Origin: an uncultured Rikenellaceae bacterium
GTDB lineage: Bacteria > Bacteroidota > Bacteroidia > Bacteroidales > Rikenellaceae
Length of the DNA: 64,000 nucleotides
Direction: 5' to 3'
Assembly (NCBI GenBank): GCA_944326945.1
Contig: CALVFY010000010.1
Span: forward strand, 1 to 64,000
Under the pieces are notes generated by a model. The model did not search any database, was not told the DNA's origin, and saw nothing but the letters and a program-made list of their open reading frames with translations. A program made the translations under genes and the position numbers. Position 1 is the first letter of the stretch. Every line of letters starts with the position of its first letter. Shown here piece after piece: positions 1-9,657 of the stretch.

Positions 1-69
1 GTCCTCTGGGGGAAAAGTAAAAGGTTTTTCAGTGATCTTCCGAGTGTGGGGAGTCCCTGAAAGGGATGT

Positions 70-1626
70 TTAGTAGACTTTGTTCTGGGGGTCGAATTCC
101 GTCCAACCGGCCATCCAGTTGTCAGCTTCCGATGTGCTGGCAAAAGCTCCGGCATAACCGTTACCTTGGGTGTCGAATCCCTCCGGTACGGTAAGTGCAT
201 TGTTTTTCAGAATGCTTGTTCCGTCGGGGGCTACGGCTACCGTAAGGTTCGTGCCCGAAAGTACGCCCAAGCCCAATTCGGCGATGGTCTCTTTCACCGT
301 GTTGTTGCGAAGAGCTTCTACTACATAGGAGTGGGAGAAAGAGTAGGGTTTGCTGTCGTCGTAGGAGGTTCCTGCATTGTCGGAGTAGCGGTCGGTGAAA
401 TTTTTGTTTACGTCGCTGCCCAGAATACAAGCGGCGTCTTTCGTGTTGTCGTAGCTGGTGGCTTCGGTGTCGAAACCGCCGAAGAAGACATTTTCTACCG
501 AGTTGTTCGACGAAGCATAGGTCTGTGTGGCCGAACCCTTGTCGTTTTCGATGATCAGACCTACAGGCCAGCCCGATACCACCGAATTGGCCAGGGTGAT
601 GTGGGAATTGCGTCGAATCTGTACTCCGCTTTGGAATTGACCCAGCTTGGAACCGTTATTGGGATTATAGGTCCCGCCGTCGATGTAGTTGCCGGTGCCG
701 CTGAGGTTCACGAAATTATCGTCCTGACCTACGGGGCCGATCAGGGAAACATTGCAGAAAGCGGCCTGTGTGAAGGGTTCTTCGGTGCTGGCATCGGCGT
801 TGTTGTCCGATTCGAAGCCGTTTGAATAGGAGGTGTCGGCCAGTTTCGGATTGCGTACGCTCAACAGGAACTGCATGCGGCCCCGGAATCCGTTGTCTGT
901 GTCGAAGTCGTCGTCCCAGCCGTGGTAGGCCACCAAATATTTGCAGTTGACCGATCCGCCGAACCATTCGAACGAGTCGTCATTGGAGTAGGAGACCTGT
1001 ATGTGATCTACCTGAGTGCCGCTGCCTACCGAACCGAACGTGATTCCGTTGATCTCCTTGTCGGTCTCGAACGGATAGCCCGCAAACTCTACGCGGACAT
1101 AGCTCAGGATACCCGAATTGTCGTCCTCCTTGTTGCCTCCGTGGGTGGTGCGGGGACCCCCTTCGATCTGTTGGCTGGTTTTGTTGTTGATACCGTTACC
1201 GCAGATGATCAGTCCTCCCCAGTCGCCCGGTTTGCGTTGTCCGGCCGGTTGGTTCGAAGTGAAGACGATCGGTGCGGTACTCGTACCCTGGGCAATGATC
1301 TGGGCCCCCGGTTCGATGATCAACGAAGCCATGGTTTCTTTGTCGCCTTTGATGATCGTGCCGGCAGGAATGGTGATTTTCGATCCGCTCTGGATGTAAA
1401 CCCAGCCGCGCAGTACATATTTTTTAGAAGCATCCAGCTTGTAGTCGCCTGTCGGAGCCGGAAAATGTTTATCTCCATTACCGATATAGTTTATGCCGTT
1501 TTCGGTGAAAACCAGTCCGGTTTCGCCGGTGCTGGGATCTCCTCCGTCGTCATTTCCATTGTTGTCTGAGCAGCCGGAAATGATCATCGCGCAGGCTGCT
1601 GCCACTAAAATCAGATACTTTTTCAT
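70..1626 (-). CDS. Beta-helix surface lipoprotein paired with a TonB receptor
   Basis: The 518-residue product has a lipoprotein signal peptide with lipobox ISGC, so Cys19 would be acylated. An acidic, Asn/Gly-rich stretch follows (residues 20-32), resembling the export signals that send Bacteroidota lipoproteins to the cell surface. The rest is rich in Gly, Asn and Asp with short beta-strand repeats, as in right-handed parallel beta-helix proteins, and no catalytic motif stands out. It lies 45 bp downstream of a TonB-dependent receptor on the same strand, so the two are probably co-transcribed and act together at the outer membrane. Similar pairs occur in other Bacteroidota, but the ligand is unknown. 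Lipoprotein status is clear; the fold is inferred from composition. Confidence 0.8.
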   Translation of the reverse strand: MKKYLILVAAACAMIISGCSDNNGNDDGGDPSTGETGLVFTENGINYIGNGDKHFPAPTGDYKLDASKKYVLRGWVYIQSGSKITIPAGTIIKGDKETMASLIIEPGAQIIAQGTSTAPIVFTSNQPAGQRKPGDWGGLIICGNGINNKTSQQIEGGPRTTHGGNKEDDNSGILSYVRVEFAGYPFETDKEINGITFGSVGSGTQVDHIQVSYSNDDSFEWFGGSVNCKYLVAYHGWDDDFDTDNGFRGRMQFLLSVRNPKLADTSYSNGFESDNNADASTEEPFTQAAFCNVSLIGPVGQDDNFVNLSGTGNYIDGGTYNPNNGSKLGQFQSGVQIRRNSHITLANSVVSGWPVGLIIENDKGSATQTYASSNNSVENVFFGGFDTEATSYDNTKDAACILGSDVNKNFTDRYSDNAGTSYDDSKPYSFSHSYVVEALRNNTVKETIAELGLGVLSGTNLTVAVAPDGTSILKNNALTVPEGFDTQGNGYAGAFASTSEADNWMAGWTEFDPQNKVY

Positions 1627-1671
1627 CGTTTGATTTTTTAAAAAAGTTGGTTGTTTTCTATATATGTTCCT

Positions 1672-4506
1672 TTAGAAAGTTGCTGTGAGCGAGAGTGAGA
1701 AACTGCGTCCGGGATTGTAACTCTTGGTGATCTGACGCCGTTCGTGTACCTGGCCCGATTCGTCTTTAAATTCGGGGTATTGGGCGAAAATCACTCTTTG
1801 GCAAAGCAAGTCGCGGGCATAGCCTTTCAGCTCGAAGGTTTTGCTCAGACGGATACCGAACGTGAGGTCTACCGCATCGCGAGGCATCTCGTACATGTCG
1901 GGAATGTTGTTGTTGAAATTGTCGCCACTCGAGGTGCTGACCCGGCCGATTCCTACGATCCGTTTTCCGATCCGGTTGTAGAGTGCTCCTATACTCAGGC
2001 CCAGTTTCGGATTTTGATAGAACACACCGGCGTTGATCAGATAGGGCGATTGGCCCTGCATCGGGCGATCGTGTTCCAGACTCTCTTCGCTGAAGTGGAC
2101 ATTGCTTTCGATCCAGGCGGCATTGAGCGAGAGTGTGAAGTTTTTCATGCCTATGAATGAAAGGTCTTTGCGGATATCTATCTCTACGCCATAGTTGTCG
2201 GCCGAGAGAGCGTTTTCGAACGAGAACTGATAGGAACCGCCCGCATCGACGTAGATCCATTCGATCGGATTCTGAAACCGTTTGTAGAAGAGCGACAGAG
2301 AGACCGTCTCCCCTGCGCCGGGATAGAGTTCGTAGCGGAGGTCTATGTTGTGGATCGTAGCCTGTTTCAGCTCCGGATTACCGGTGATCGTGCTGAACAT
2401 ATCGAAATCGTAGTAGGTGGAGGGCGAAAGTTCGCGGAATTCCGGTCGGTTGACGCTCATGCCGTAGGCGAGTCGCAACAGCGATTTTTTTGTCAGGTCG
2501 TAGGTGAAGTTGGCCGAAGGGAAGAGGTTGGTATAGTCGTAATCGTAGGTACGCGTACGGTTGCCGCTCGTTTGGGTATAGCTGGTGAGCGAGGTGACGA
2601 AACGTTCGAAACGGACTCCTCCATAGAGGTTGAAACGGCCTATCGGCAGGTTCACGGCGGCATAGGCGGCCATCAGATAGTTGTCGGCCGAGTAGTTGTC
2701 CGTATTGTCGGTATTGTCCTGGATGGTCAGTTTCCCGGTGCCGAGGTGTTCCGGAGAGAAGATTTGGTCGGTCGGCAGAGAGGTGAATCCGTCCGGAAGA
2801 TCGTTGTTAGAGTTGTCCCATTTATAGATGAAATCGCGGGTATCGTATCGGCGGGTTTTGTATTCGCCGTAGAGACCGGCCCGCAGTTCGGCCGGTTTGT
2901 TCGCCGAGGGGTTGAGCGTGTAGTGGAGGTTGGTTCCGGCCGAGACGAGATGTTCGTGCAGGGAGGTGAAGTAACGCGATACGCTGCCCTGGTCGATCGA
3001 GTATTCGTAGATTTCGTTCTCAGGGTTCTTTTCCCGTTCGATGATGCGACGATCGGGCTGGTTACGGTTCGAGTAGGAGTAGGCTGCATTCCAATCCACT
3101 TTCATACGTGTCATCTGGTGTTCACCGGCGAATTGTCCGGTGTAGGCCGTACGGCTTGCGTAGAGGTATTCATCCTGTTGTTGCTCGTAGTAGCCGCTTA
3201 CGTTGCGCCATCCCTCGCGGGTGGTGTAGCGCGATACGCCCAACTGGTTGAAAATGTTGCGGAACTCGTACTTGCTGGAGGTCTCTCCCTGGGGTTTGGG
3301 TACCCACGAGACGTTGAGCATGGCTCCCAGTTTCACATCGTTGGTGTACTGGTCGTCGGTGTACTTGAAATTGGCCTGGGGCTTGTCTTCCCGGTAGTTG
3401 TAGACCCCGTACTGGTTGTTCTCCATATCGAGCAGGCTTTTGTTCGAGTTGGAGTAGTTGACCGAGAAAAGAAGGCCGATTTTATCTTCCTTACGGGTGC
3501 GATAGAAACGGTTGACGGCTATGTTCAGTTTCTGATCCCAGAGGGGATTCCGGGTGCGGACCCGCCAATCGTTGTTGAATCCCTCGCGGGTGATCCGGTC
3601 TACCAGGGCGGCATCGCTGTTGTCGATCCGGCTGTCGGGACCGTTGAAACTGCGCATTCCGTTGTCCCAACCCAGAAAGTCGGTGCCGCTGCCTTTTATG
3701 TATTTGAAATCTTTGAAATGTGTGGCCGTATTGATTCCGGTTCCGTAGCTGATCGAGATCGAGTTCTTTTCCGGAACGATCTTGGTGCGCAATTGTACAA
3801 ATCCGCCGGCAAAATCGGCCGGGACTTCCGCTACGGGCGACTTGACAATCATTACGTTTTCGATCTGCGAGGAGGGAATGATGTCGAACGAGAAGGCCCG
3901 GGTATCGGCTTCCGAACTGGGTACGGCAGCGCCGTTGATCCAGGTATTGTTGTAGCGTTGGGCCAGACCGCGGACGATGATGAATTTGTTGTCGATGATC
4001 GAGATTCCCGGAATACGGCGCACGATTTCCGAGGCATCCTTATCTTGTGTACGGGCGATGTGCTGGGCCGATACGCCGCTGGCCACCAGAGAGGCTTCCC
4101 GGATCTGGGAGATGAGTCCTGCATCGGTTCCCACGGGCCGCGAGATTACGACCACTACGTTTTCCAGTTCGCTGACCTGCTCGTTGAGGGCCACATCCAA
4201 GACCAATTCCTGACCTTTTTTCAGTACGAGCGGTTCGGAGAGAAACGGTTTATAGGTGAGCATCGAGATACGGATCCGGTAGGTGCCGGGAGCCAGATCG
4301 GTCAATCGGAACTCTCCTTTTTCGTTGGAGGATACTCCCCGGGAAGTCCCCTCGATGATGACACTGGCACCGATGATCGGTTCTTTGGTCTGTGCATTGG
4401 TGATGCATCCCCGAATGAGACTGGGGCGGGGTTGGGCACCGAGCGAGAGGGTGAGTGCAAGAATGAAAAGGATCGTAAGGTAGTAGTGGCGTCCTGTTAT
4501 TATCAT
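1672..4506 (-). CDS. TonB-dependent outer-membrane receptor with CarboxypepD-regulatory-like N-terminus
   Basis: The 944-residue protein starts with a signal peptide ending near residue 25. A carboxypeptidase-regulatory-like beta-sandwich follows (about 30-115, with EPIIGASV and the usual GxYxIRISM-type end), then a plug domain (about 130-245, containing IVRGLAQRYNNTWINGA and PADFAGGFVQLRT), then a 22-strand-type barrel ending in the aromatic LTATF. This is an energised outer-membrane importer driven by TonB-ExbBD. There is no SusD partner, so it is not a classical polysaccharide locus; its only partner is the beta-helix lipoprotein gene downstream. The substrate cannot be read from the sequence. 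The ATG at 4506 is directly followed by the signal peptide. Confidence 0.93.
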   Translation of the reverse strand: MIITGRHYYLTILFILALTLSLGAQPRPSLIRGCITNAQTKEPIIGASVIIEGTSRGVSSNEKGEFRLTDLAPGTYRIRISMLTYKPFLSEPLVLKKGQELVLDVALNEQVSELENVVVVISRPVGTDAGLISQIREASLVASGVSAQHIARTQDKDASEIVRRIPGISIIDNKFIIVRGLAQRYNNTWINGAAVPSSEADTRAFSFDIIPSSQIENVMIVKSPVAEVPADFAGGFVQLRTKIVPEKNSISISYGTGINTATHFKDFKYIKGSGTDFLGWDNGMRSFNGPDSRIDNSDAALVDRITREGFNNDWRVRTRNPLWDQKLNIAVNRFYRTRKEDKIGLLFSVNYSNSNKSLLDMENNQYGVYNYREDKPQANFKYTDDQYTNDVKLGAMLNVSWVPKPQGETSSKYEFRNIFNQLGVSRYTTREGWRNVSGYYEQQQDEYLYASRTAYTGQFAGEHQMTRMKVDWNAAYSYSNRNQPDRRIIEREKNPENEIYEYSIDQGSVSRYFTSLHEHLVSAGTNLHYTLNPSANKPAELRAGLYGEYKTRRYDTRDFIYKWDNSNNDLPDGFTSLPTDQIFSPEHLGTGKLTIQDNTDNTDNYSADNYLMAAYAAVNLPIGRFNLYGGVRFERFVTSLTSYTQTSGNRTRTYDYDYTNLFPSANFTYDLTKKSLLRLAYGMSVNRPEFRELSPSTYYDFDMFSTITGNPELKQATIHNIDLRYELYPGAGETVSLSLFYKRFQNPIEWIYVDAGGSYQFSFENALSADNYGVEIDIRKDLSFIGMKNFTLSLNAAWIESNVHFSEESLEHDRPMQGQSPYLINAGVFYQNPKLGLSIGALYNRIGKRIVGIGRVSTSSGDNFNNNIPDMYEMPRDAVDLTFGIRLSKTFELKGYARDLLCQRVIFAQYPEFKDESGQVHERRQITKSYNPGRSFSLSLTATF

Positions 4507-4539
4507 GTAATTTTAACGTTTGGTTTCTGTTTTCAACGG

Positions 4540-4547
4540 CAAAATTA
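4540..4547 (-). promoter_or_regulatory. Candidate -7 element for the TonB receptor operon
   Basis: On the minus strand this reads TAATTTTG, a match to the Bacteroidota -7 consensus TAnnTTTG, 33 bp before the receptor ATG. I find no clear TTTG at the expected distance upstream, so this is a weak call. Confidence 0.35.
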
Positions 4548-4690
4548 GAGGGGGTATGTTTCCCGAATGTAAAGCGGAGACGAAGTAATATTTATGTTTG
4601 TGTTACGTGAATATTAATTCTTTGGGAGAAAAGAATCCGGTCCTTACGTTTTTGAATCCCGGCTAAAAATGCTTTACTTTGTGCCGTTTC

Positions 4691-4722
4691 TTGCTTGGTA
4701 TATTATTTGTTCGATACCTTTG
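4691..4722 (+). promoter_or_regulatory. Promoter of grpE-dnaJ
   Basis: TTG at 4691-4693 is followed after 21 bp by TACCTTTG (4715-4722), a perfect -7 match. Transcription would start near 4729, leaving a leader of about 14 nt before the grpE ATG. I see no CIRCE-type inverted repeat in the 236-bp gap between grpE and the divergent receptor gene. Confidence 0.55.
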
Positions 4723-4742
4723 TCTGAGAAAAATCAAGCGTT

Positions 4743-5384
4743 ATGGCAAAAGATAAAAACAAAGAGAAAATGAAAAGTAAGGGTTTTGATAATCAGAATG
4801 TTGCTGATAAGAGAAACTCTGAGAAAACAGAGACTGCCTCTGCTCAGGAAGAGGGGAAGGGTGTCAATCTGGCAGACGATGCGGTGAATTCCGGTGACAA
4901 ATCGGCATCCGTGGCAGAGAATGCCTCCGAGAGTGGTGAGGTGGCAGCTGCCCTCGCCGAAGCTGCTCAGTGGAAAGATAAGTATTTGCGTCTGTCGGCG
5001 GAGTTCGACAACTACCGTAAACGTACGCTGAAGGAGAAGATGGATCTGATCGCTGCCGGTGGTGAGGATGTCATCAAATCGATTTTGGGTATTGTGGACG
5101 ATTTGGACCGTGCGCTGTTGGCCGTAGAGAATGCAAAGGATGTGGAGTCGTTACGCGAGGGTGTGCGCTTGATCGCTCAGAAACTCGATGGTACCTTGAA
5201 GAGTAGAGGTGTGTCGGAGATCGAGGCCATCGGACTCCCGCTGGATACCGATCTGCACGAAGCCGTGGCTAAAATACCCGTGCAGGAGGAGGCCAAGAAG
5301 GGTAAGATCATTGATGTGGTGCAGAAGGGGTATAAACTCAAAGATAAAGTGGTTCGTTACGCGAAAGTGGTGGTAGGAGAGTAG
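4743..5384 (+). CDS. grpE: GrpE, nucleotide exchange factor for DnaK
   Basis: This 213-residue protein has the GrpE layout. A charged, low-complexity N-terminus (1-75) leads into a long helix containing the signature [16 protein letters not shown]-terminal beta domain carries [15 protein letters not shown] and the family-typical [25 protein letters not shown] region, which is cited here as positions 187-211 in effect. GrpE releases ADP from DnaK so that client protein can be freed. The gene is followed after 4 bp by dnaJ, the usual Bacteroidota arrangement. dnaK is not in the window. Confidence 0.97.
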   Translation: MAKDKNKEKMKSKGFDNQNVADKRNSEKTETASAQEEGKGVNLADDAVNSGDKSASVAENASESGEVAAALAEAAQWKDKYLRLSAEFDNYRKRTLKEKMDLIAAGGEDVIKSILGIVDDLDRALLAVENAKDVESLREGVRLIAQKLDGTLKSRGVSEIEAIGLPLDTDLHEAVAKIPVQEEAKKGKIIDVVQKGYKLKDKVVRYAKVVVGE

Positions 5385-5388
5385 TACT

Positions 5389-6561
5389 ATGGCAGAAAAA
5401 AGAGATTACTACGAGGTATTGGGCGTTTCCCGGGATGCGAGTGCCGACGAGATCAAAAAGGCATATCGTAAGGCCGCCATTAAATATCACCCAGACAAAA
5501 ACCCGGGAGATAAAGAGGCCGAAGAGAAATTTAAAGAGGCGGCCGAGGCGTATGACGTGTTGAGCAATCCCGATAAAAAGGCTCGTTACGACCAATTCGG
5601 CCATGCCGGAATGAGTGGTGCCGGTGGCTTTGGCGGCGGCACTGGCGGATTCGGCGGTTTTTCGATGGAAGATATTTTCAGCCAGTTCGGAGATATTTTC
5701 GGAGGCCATTTCTCCGGAGGAGGTTTTTCGGGTGGTTTCGGCGGATTTGGCGGTGGCCAGCAACGTGTAAATCGGGGGTCTGATTTGCGGATCAAAGTGA
5801 AACTGACTTTGAAGGAGATCGCCAATGGGACAACCAAAAAATTGAAAATCAACAAACTGAATCAGTGCGACCGTTGCGGCGGAACCGGAGCCAAAGACAG
5901 CGGTGCATTCAAGACTTGTCCTACGTGTAACGGAGCGGGATATGTGACACAGGTGGTCAATACGTTTTTCGGACGTACGCAGAGTACGCAGACCTGTCCT
6001 ACGTGTCACGGAGAGGGTAAGGTGGTGACTGATCCCTGCCCGAAGTGTCACGGCGACGGGACTGTCAAGGGGGAAGACGTGATCGAGATCAAGATCCCGG
6101 CCGGTGTGGGTGAAGGTATGCAATTGTCGGTGAGTGGAAAAGGCAATGCTGCTCATCATGGCGGAGTGAATGGCGATCTGCTGGTATTGATCGAAGAGGA
6201 GAAAGATCCTGATTTCGTACGAGACGGTAATGACCTGATTTATAACTTGAATATTACGGTACCGACAGCTTTGCTGGGGGGGGCCGTGGAGGTGCCTACG
6301 GTAGATTCCCGTGTGAAGATCAAGATCGATCCCGGTACGCAGGCCGGTAAGGTGTTGAGATTGAAGGGAAAAGGATTGCCCGATGTGAATGGATACGGAC
6401 GAGGTGATATCTTGGTGGTGATCGATGTGGCTGTGCCTGCCAAACTCTCTGCCGATGAGAAACGATTGGTGGAGCAATTGGCTCAGAGTCCGAGTTTTCG
6501 CAGTGCCGAGAGCACTTCCAAACAGAATATTTTCGACCGGATGCGTAGCTTCTTCCGGTAG
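5389..6561 (+). CDS. dnaJ: DnaJ, Hsp40 co-chaperone
   Basis: A full-length type I DnaJ of 390 residues. It has a J domain with the HPD tripeptide ([10 protein letters not shown]), a Gly/Phe-rich linker (about 75-130), and four CxxCxGxG zinc-binding repeats ([32 protein letters not shown]). The C-terminal substrate-binding domains follow. It delivers unfolded clients to DnaK and stimulates its ATPase. It is co-transcribed with grpE and the unit ends at a strong intrinsic terminator. Confidence 0.98.
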   Translation: MAEKRDYYEVLGVSRDASADEIKKAYRKAAIKYHPDKNPGDKEAEEKFKEAAEAYDVLSNPDKKARYDQFGHAGMSGAGGFGGGTGGFGGFSMEDIFSQFGDIFGGHFSGGGFSGGFGGFGGGQQRVNRGSDLRIKVKLTLKEIANGTTKKLKINKLNQCDRCGGTGAKDSGAFKTCPTCNGAGYVTQVVNTFFGRTQSTQTCPTCHGEGKVVTDPCPKCHGDGTVKGEDVIEIKIPAGVGEGMQLSVSGKGNAAHHGGVNGDLLVLIEEEKDPDFVRDGNDLIYNLNITVPTALLGGAVEVPTVDSRVKIKIDPGTQAGKVLRLKGKGLPDVNGYGRGDILVVIDVAVPAKLSADEKRLVEQLAQSPSFRSAESTSKQNIFDRMRSFFR

Positions 6562-6580
6562 AAATTCCGATCATTTGCCG

Positions 6581-6617
6581 CCGTTCCTGTCTCCTTTTAG
6601 AGGCGGGAACGGTTTTT
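6581..6617 (+). terminator. Intrinsic terminator after dnaJ
   Basis: Arms 6581-6592 (CCGTTCCTGTCT) and 6601-6612 (AGGCGGGAACGG) form a 12-bp stem with two G-U pairs and an 8-nt loop, followed by TTTTT. Confidence 0.85.
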
Positions 6618-6655
6618 GTTATCCGGACTATGCGTGAAACATCGGTAAATATTCG

Positions 6656-6663
6656 TATATTTG
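6656..6663 (+). promoter_or_regulatory. Candidate -7 element upstream of the small membrane protein and mutL
   Basis: TATATTTG matches TAnnTTTG and lies 19 bp before the ATG at 6683, just downstream of the dnaJ terminator. A matching -33 TTTG is not evident. Confidence 0.45.
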
Positions 6664-6682
6664 TAACGAAAGACGAAAAAAT

Positions 6683-6979
6683 ATGTTAGGTTTTGGAGCA
6701 TTCCGACGCAAACCGCGTCAATTTGAATACCGACCGTTGCATTACGATCCTCAACAAGAGGCTCGGGAACAGCGGAGAAAAGAGTTGTTGGGTGAAGATG
6801 CCGAGTCGCCAATGGCCGGCGCTTCCAAGGAGTATAAACCGGGACAGTATATCCAAAGAGGTTTCCGACAAAATTCTTTGTCCCAGCACGAAAAGGTCAG
6901 TCAACGTAAGATGATCCGTTCGATTGCGGCGCTGATCATGTTGGCTGCTATTTTGATTTGGATCCTTGTGACTGCATAA
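6683..6979 (+). CDS. Small C-tail-anchored membrane protein upstream of mutL
   Basis: A 98-residue protein that I cannot assign to a characterised family. Residues 1-75 are hydrophilic and rich in Arg, Lys, Glu and Gln, with aromatic Phe/Tyr near the N-terminus. Residues 76-97 form one strongly hydrophobic helix (IRSIAALIMLAAILIWIL) at the extreme C-terminus, so the body probably stays in the cytoplasm. It begins just after a -7 element and ends 17 bp before mutL, so the two are likely co-transcribed. Codon usage resembles that of its neighbours, which supports a real gene. Function unknown. Confidence 0.75.
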   Translation: MLGFGAFRRKPRQFEYRPLHYDPQQEAREQRRKELLGEDAESPMAGASKEYKPGQYIQRGFRQNSLSQHEKVSQRKMIRSIAALIMLAAILIWILVTA

Positions 6980-6996
6980 TTCCTATCTTTTGATCC

Positions 6997-8904
6997 ATGT
7001 CAGACCGTATCAGACTACTGCCCGATTCCGTTTCCAATCAGATCGCTGCCGGTGAAGTGGTCAATCGTCCTGCCTCCGTGGTGAAGGAGATGATGGAGAA
7101 TGCTGTGGATGCCGGGGCTCATAATGTGACTGTCAATTTCAGAGATGGCGGTAAGGAGTTGATACAGGTGGTGGATGATGGGTGTGGAATGTCGCCTATC
7201 GATGCCCGATTGGCCTTTGACCGTCATGCTACCAGCAAGATTTCTCGTGTGGACGATATCTATACGCTCACCACATTCGGATTCAGGGGAGAGGCGTTGG
7301 CTTCGATCGCTGCGGTGGCCGAGGTTCAGTTGCGTACGCGGCAGCATGAGGATGAATTGGGTACGCAGATAGAGATTGCTGGAGGAGCATTTAGAAGCCA
7401 ACAAGTGGTCAGTTGCCCTCCGGGAACGCAGTTTGTGGTGCGGAATCTGTTCTATAATGTGCCAGCCCGGCGACGTTTTTTGGATAAAAGTGCCACCGAA
7501 GCGCGCCATATCACGGCAGAGTTTCAGCGCGTGGTGCTTTGCCATCCGGAGATTGCATTCCAACTTTATAACAACGATGCTCCACTCTATAATCTGCCGT
7601 CGGCCTCGTTCCGCCAACGGATCGTGGGTGTGATCGGTAAACACATTGCGAACAATCTGCTGGAGGTGGGGGCCGATACGTCGATCGTGCAGATTTCGGG
7701 TTTCGTGGGACGTCCTTCGGCCAGCAAACAGACCAACCGGGATCAATTCCTCTTCGTCAATGGACGCTATTTCAAAAGTGCCTATTTCCATAAGGCCATT
7801 TTACAGGCTTATGAAAATTTGATTCCTGCCGGGACCCAACCTTCTTATTTTCTCTATCTGAAGATCGATCCGGAGAGAATCGATGTGAATGTTCATCCTC
7901 AGAAGATAGAGATTAAGTTCGACGACAATAATGCCGTTTGGCAAATTATTAATGCTGCTGTGCGTGAAAGTCTCGGCAAGTTGGGTATGGTCCCGATGAT
8001 GGATTTCGATGTCGATACCTCGGTGGAGATTCCGGTTTATCGTAAGGGAATGCCGGTCCGATCGCCCGAGGTGGTGCCCAATCCGGATTTCAACCCCTTC
8101 AATGAGGACTACGGCTCGCAGTCGGAGATCGGACAGCTCCGAAAAGAGGGGCATTCTTCGGCTGTTTCGCGACCGGTAACCGCTCCGGAGAGTAAAATCC
8201 GGGAAGATATTGCTGTTTCGGAAGAGATGTATCCCGTTTCGGATGCCGATGCGGAGACAGAGACGGATCCGCAGTTGATGGAGTTTATCTCGGGCGATGA
8301 GGCGGAACAGGGGTTGTTGGAGATCGAAAGCGGCAGTGCTTTCGGTCCGGTGATTCGTCTGGGACAGAGTTATGTCGTCACAACGATGGCTGAAAACGTG
8401 GTAGTGGTCGATATACGACGGGCCTACGAGGCGGTGCTTTATGACCGCTATATGATGATGCTGGGCAGTGGAAACAGCGCCAGTCAACAGTTGCTGTTTC
8501 CGGAACGGATTCCCCTTTCGATCGACGACTACAATCTGATGAAACTTTTTAGGGATGATCTGAGTGCATTCGGATTCGATCTGGAGTTCGGAGAGGATGA
8601 ATATTGGGTGGAGGTGACCGGTATCCCTGCCGATTTTGTCTCTTCGGCAGTGGAGGAGTTGCTCTTTGATCTGCTCGATGGCTTGCGTGAGGAGACCCGT
8701 TCGCCCGGAGAGCTGCGTCGTGTGCGATTGGCTTCGATCATGTCGCGTAACGGAGCTTCGGCCTTCTCCAGAAATCTCGGTCAGGAGGAGTTGGAGGGTC
8801 TGCTTTCGGCATTGGCTGCGTGTGGCAATAGTTGTTATACCCCCTCGGGACGACCCGTGATGACGGTGTTCCAGGAAAGTGAAATTAAGAAAAGATTTAA
8901 ATAA
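6997..8904 (+). CDS. mutL: MutL, DNA mismatch repair protein
   Basis: The 635-residue protein has the GHKL ATPase domain of MutL: an N-terminal IAAGEVVNRPASVVKE segment, VVDDGCGM, and TFGFRGEALASI. A transducer domain carries the conserved FVNGR motif (FLFVNGRYFK). A variable linker (about 345-440) leads into the dimerisation domain. MutL couples MutS mismatch recognition to strand removal. At about residue 472, where endonuclease-type MutL has DQHAxxExxxxE, this protein reads DIRRAYEAVLYD. The metal-binding His is therefore missing and nicking activity is doubtful. The gene is followed by a rhomboid gene after 9 bp. Confidence 0.96.
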   Translation: MSDRIRLLPDSVSNQIAAGEVVNRPASVVKEMMENAVDAGAHNVTVNFRDGGKELIQVVDDGCGMSPIDARLAFDRHATSKISRVDDIYTLTTFGFRGEALASIAAVAEVQLRTRQHEDELGTQIEIAGGAFRSQQVVSCPPGTQFVVRNLFYNVPARRRFLDKSATEARHITAEFQRVVLCHPEIAFQLYNNDAPLYNLPSASFRQRIVGVIGKHIANNLLEVGADTSIVQISGFVGRPSASKQTNRDQFLFVNGRYFKSAYFHKAILQAYENLIPAGTQPSYFLYLKIDPERIDVNVHPQKIEIKFDDNNAVWQIINAAVRESLGKLGMVPMMDFDVDTSVEIPVYRKGMPVRSPEVVPNPDFNPFNEDYGSQSEIGQLRKEGHSSAVSRPVTAPESKIREDIAVSEEMYPVSDADAETETDPQLMEFISGDEAEQGLLEIESGSAFGPVIRLGQSYVVTTMAENVVVVDIRRAYEAVLYDRYMMMLGSGNSASQQLLFPERIPLSIDDYNLMKLFRDDLSAFGFDLEFGEDEYWVEVTGIPADFVSSAVEELLFDLLDGLREETRSPGELRRVRLASIMSRNGASAFSRNLGQEELEGLLSALAACGNSCYTPSGRPVMTVFQESEIKKRFK

Positions 8905-8913
8905 GAATCCATT

Positions 8914-9603
8914 ATGTTCAGATCGAGCGGATATTTTTCAACCCCACCTGTGGTACTGAATCTGATTATCATCAACTGCCTTTTCTTTATGGCAACGGCT
9001 TTGTTGCCTGGAGATATCGGTTGGATGATCGAACAAAAATTGGGACTTTACTTCTGGGAGAGCAATAACTTCAGACTCTATCAGTTGGTGACCCATATGT
9101 TTTTGCATGCCAATTTCCCGCATCTGTTCATGAATATGTTCGCATTGTGGATGTTCGGACGGGTGCTGGAATATGATCTGGGCGGCAAGCGATTCTTGAT
9201 CTATTATATGGCAACGGGTATCGGTGCTGCGCTGTTGCATCTGGGAGTGAGTTGGATCGAAGTCTCCCGGATTCATGGATTGATTGCCGAGTATGGTGCA
9301 CAGCCCGATTTGGTGCGTGCATTGGTGAGCCGGGTCAATGTGGTTACGGTAGGTGCATCGGGGGCCGTATTCGGTGTGTTGCTGGCTTTCGGAATGATGC
9401 ATCCAAACAGTATTATCATGTTGATGATCCCTCCGATTCCGATCAAAGCCAAGTATTTTGTGATCGGATACGGCGTGATCGAACTGTTTTTGGGTATCTC
9501 CAATTCGGGAGGGAATGTGGCTCATTTTGCCCACGTGGGAGGTATGCTGTGGGGGTATCTGTTGCTGAGATGGTGGAAATACAAAAGAGTGATCTTCTAT
9601 TGA
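8914..9603 (+). CDS. Rhomboid-family intramembrane serine protease
   Basis: A 229-residue multi-pass membrane protein with the rhomboid hallmarks: the loop motif HANFPHLFMNMFALWMFG, the catalytic serine in GASGAVFG (about residue 150), and the catalytic histidine in the last segment (AHFAHVGGMLWGY). It would cleave transmembrane substrates within the inner membrane; substrates are unknown. It follows mutL closely and precedes a membrane-anchored endonuclease/exonuclease/phosphatase-family gene, so the three may share a transcript. A second rhomboid lies at 35283-35897. Confidence 0.93.
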   Translation: MFRSSGYFSTPPVVLNLIIINCLFFMATALLPGDIGWMIEQKLGLYFWESNNFRLYQLVTHMFLHANFPHLFMNMFALWMFGRVLEYDLGGKRFLIYYMATGIGAALLHLGVSWIEVSRIHGLIAEYGAQPDLVRALVSRVNVVTVGASGAVFGVLLAFGMMHPNSIIMLMIPPIPIKAKYFVIGYGVIELFLGISNSGGNVAHFAHVGGMLWGYLLLRWWKYKRVIFY

Positions 9604-9657
9604 CGGATTGCGTGTCGGAGAGAGAGTCGATAGTCTGGTTTGGAAAGGTGGTGTACG

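Noticed and set aside
2350-4548. A 732-codon open frame antisense to the TonB receptor
   Set aside because: It mirrors the receptor gene in another frame, lacks domains and has a Val/Gly/Arg-rich composition typical of a shadow of a GC-balanced gene.
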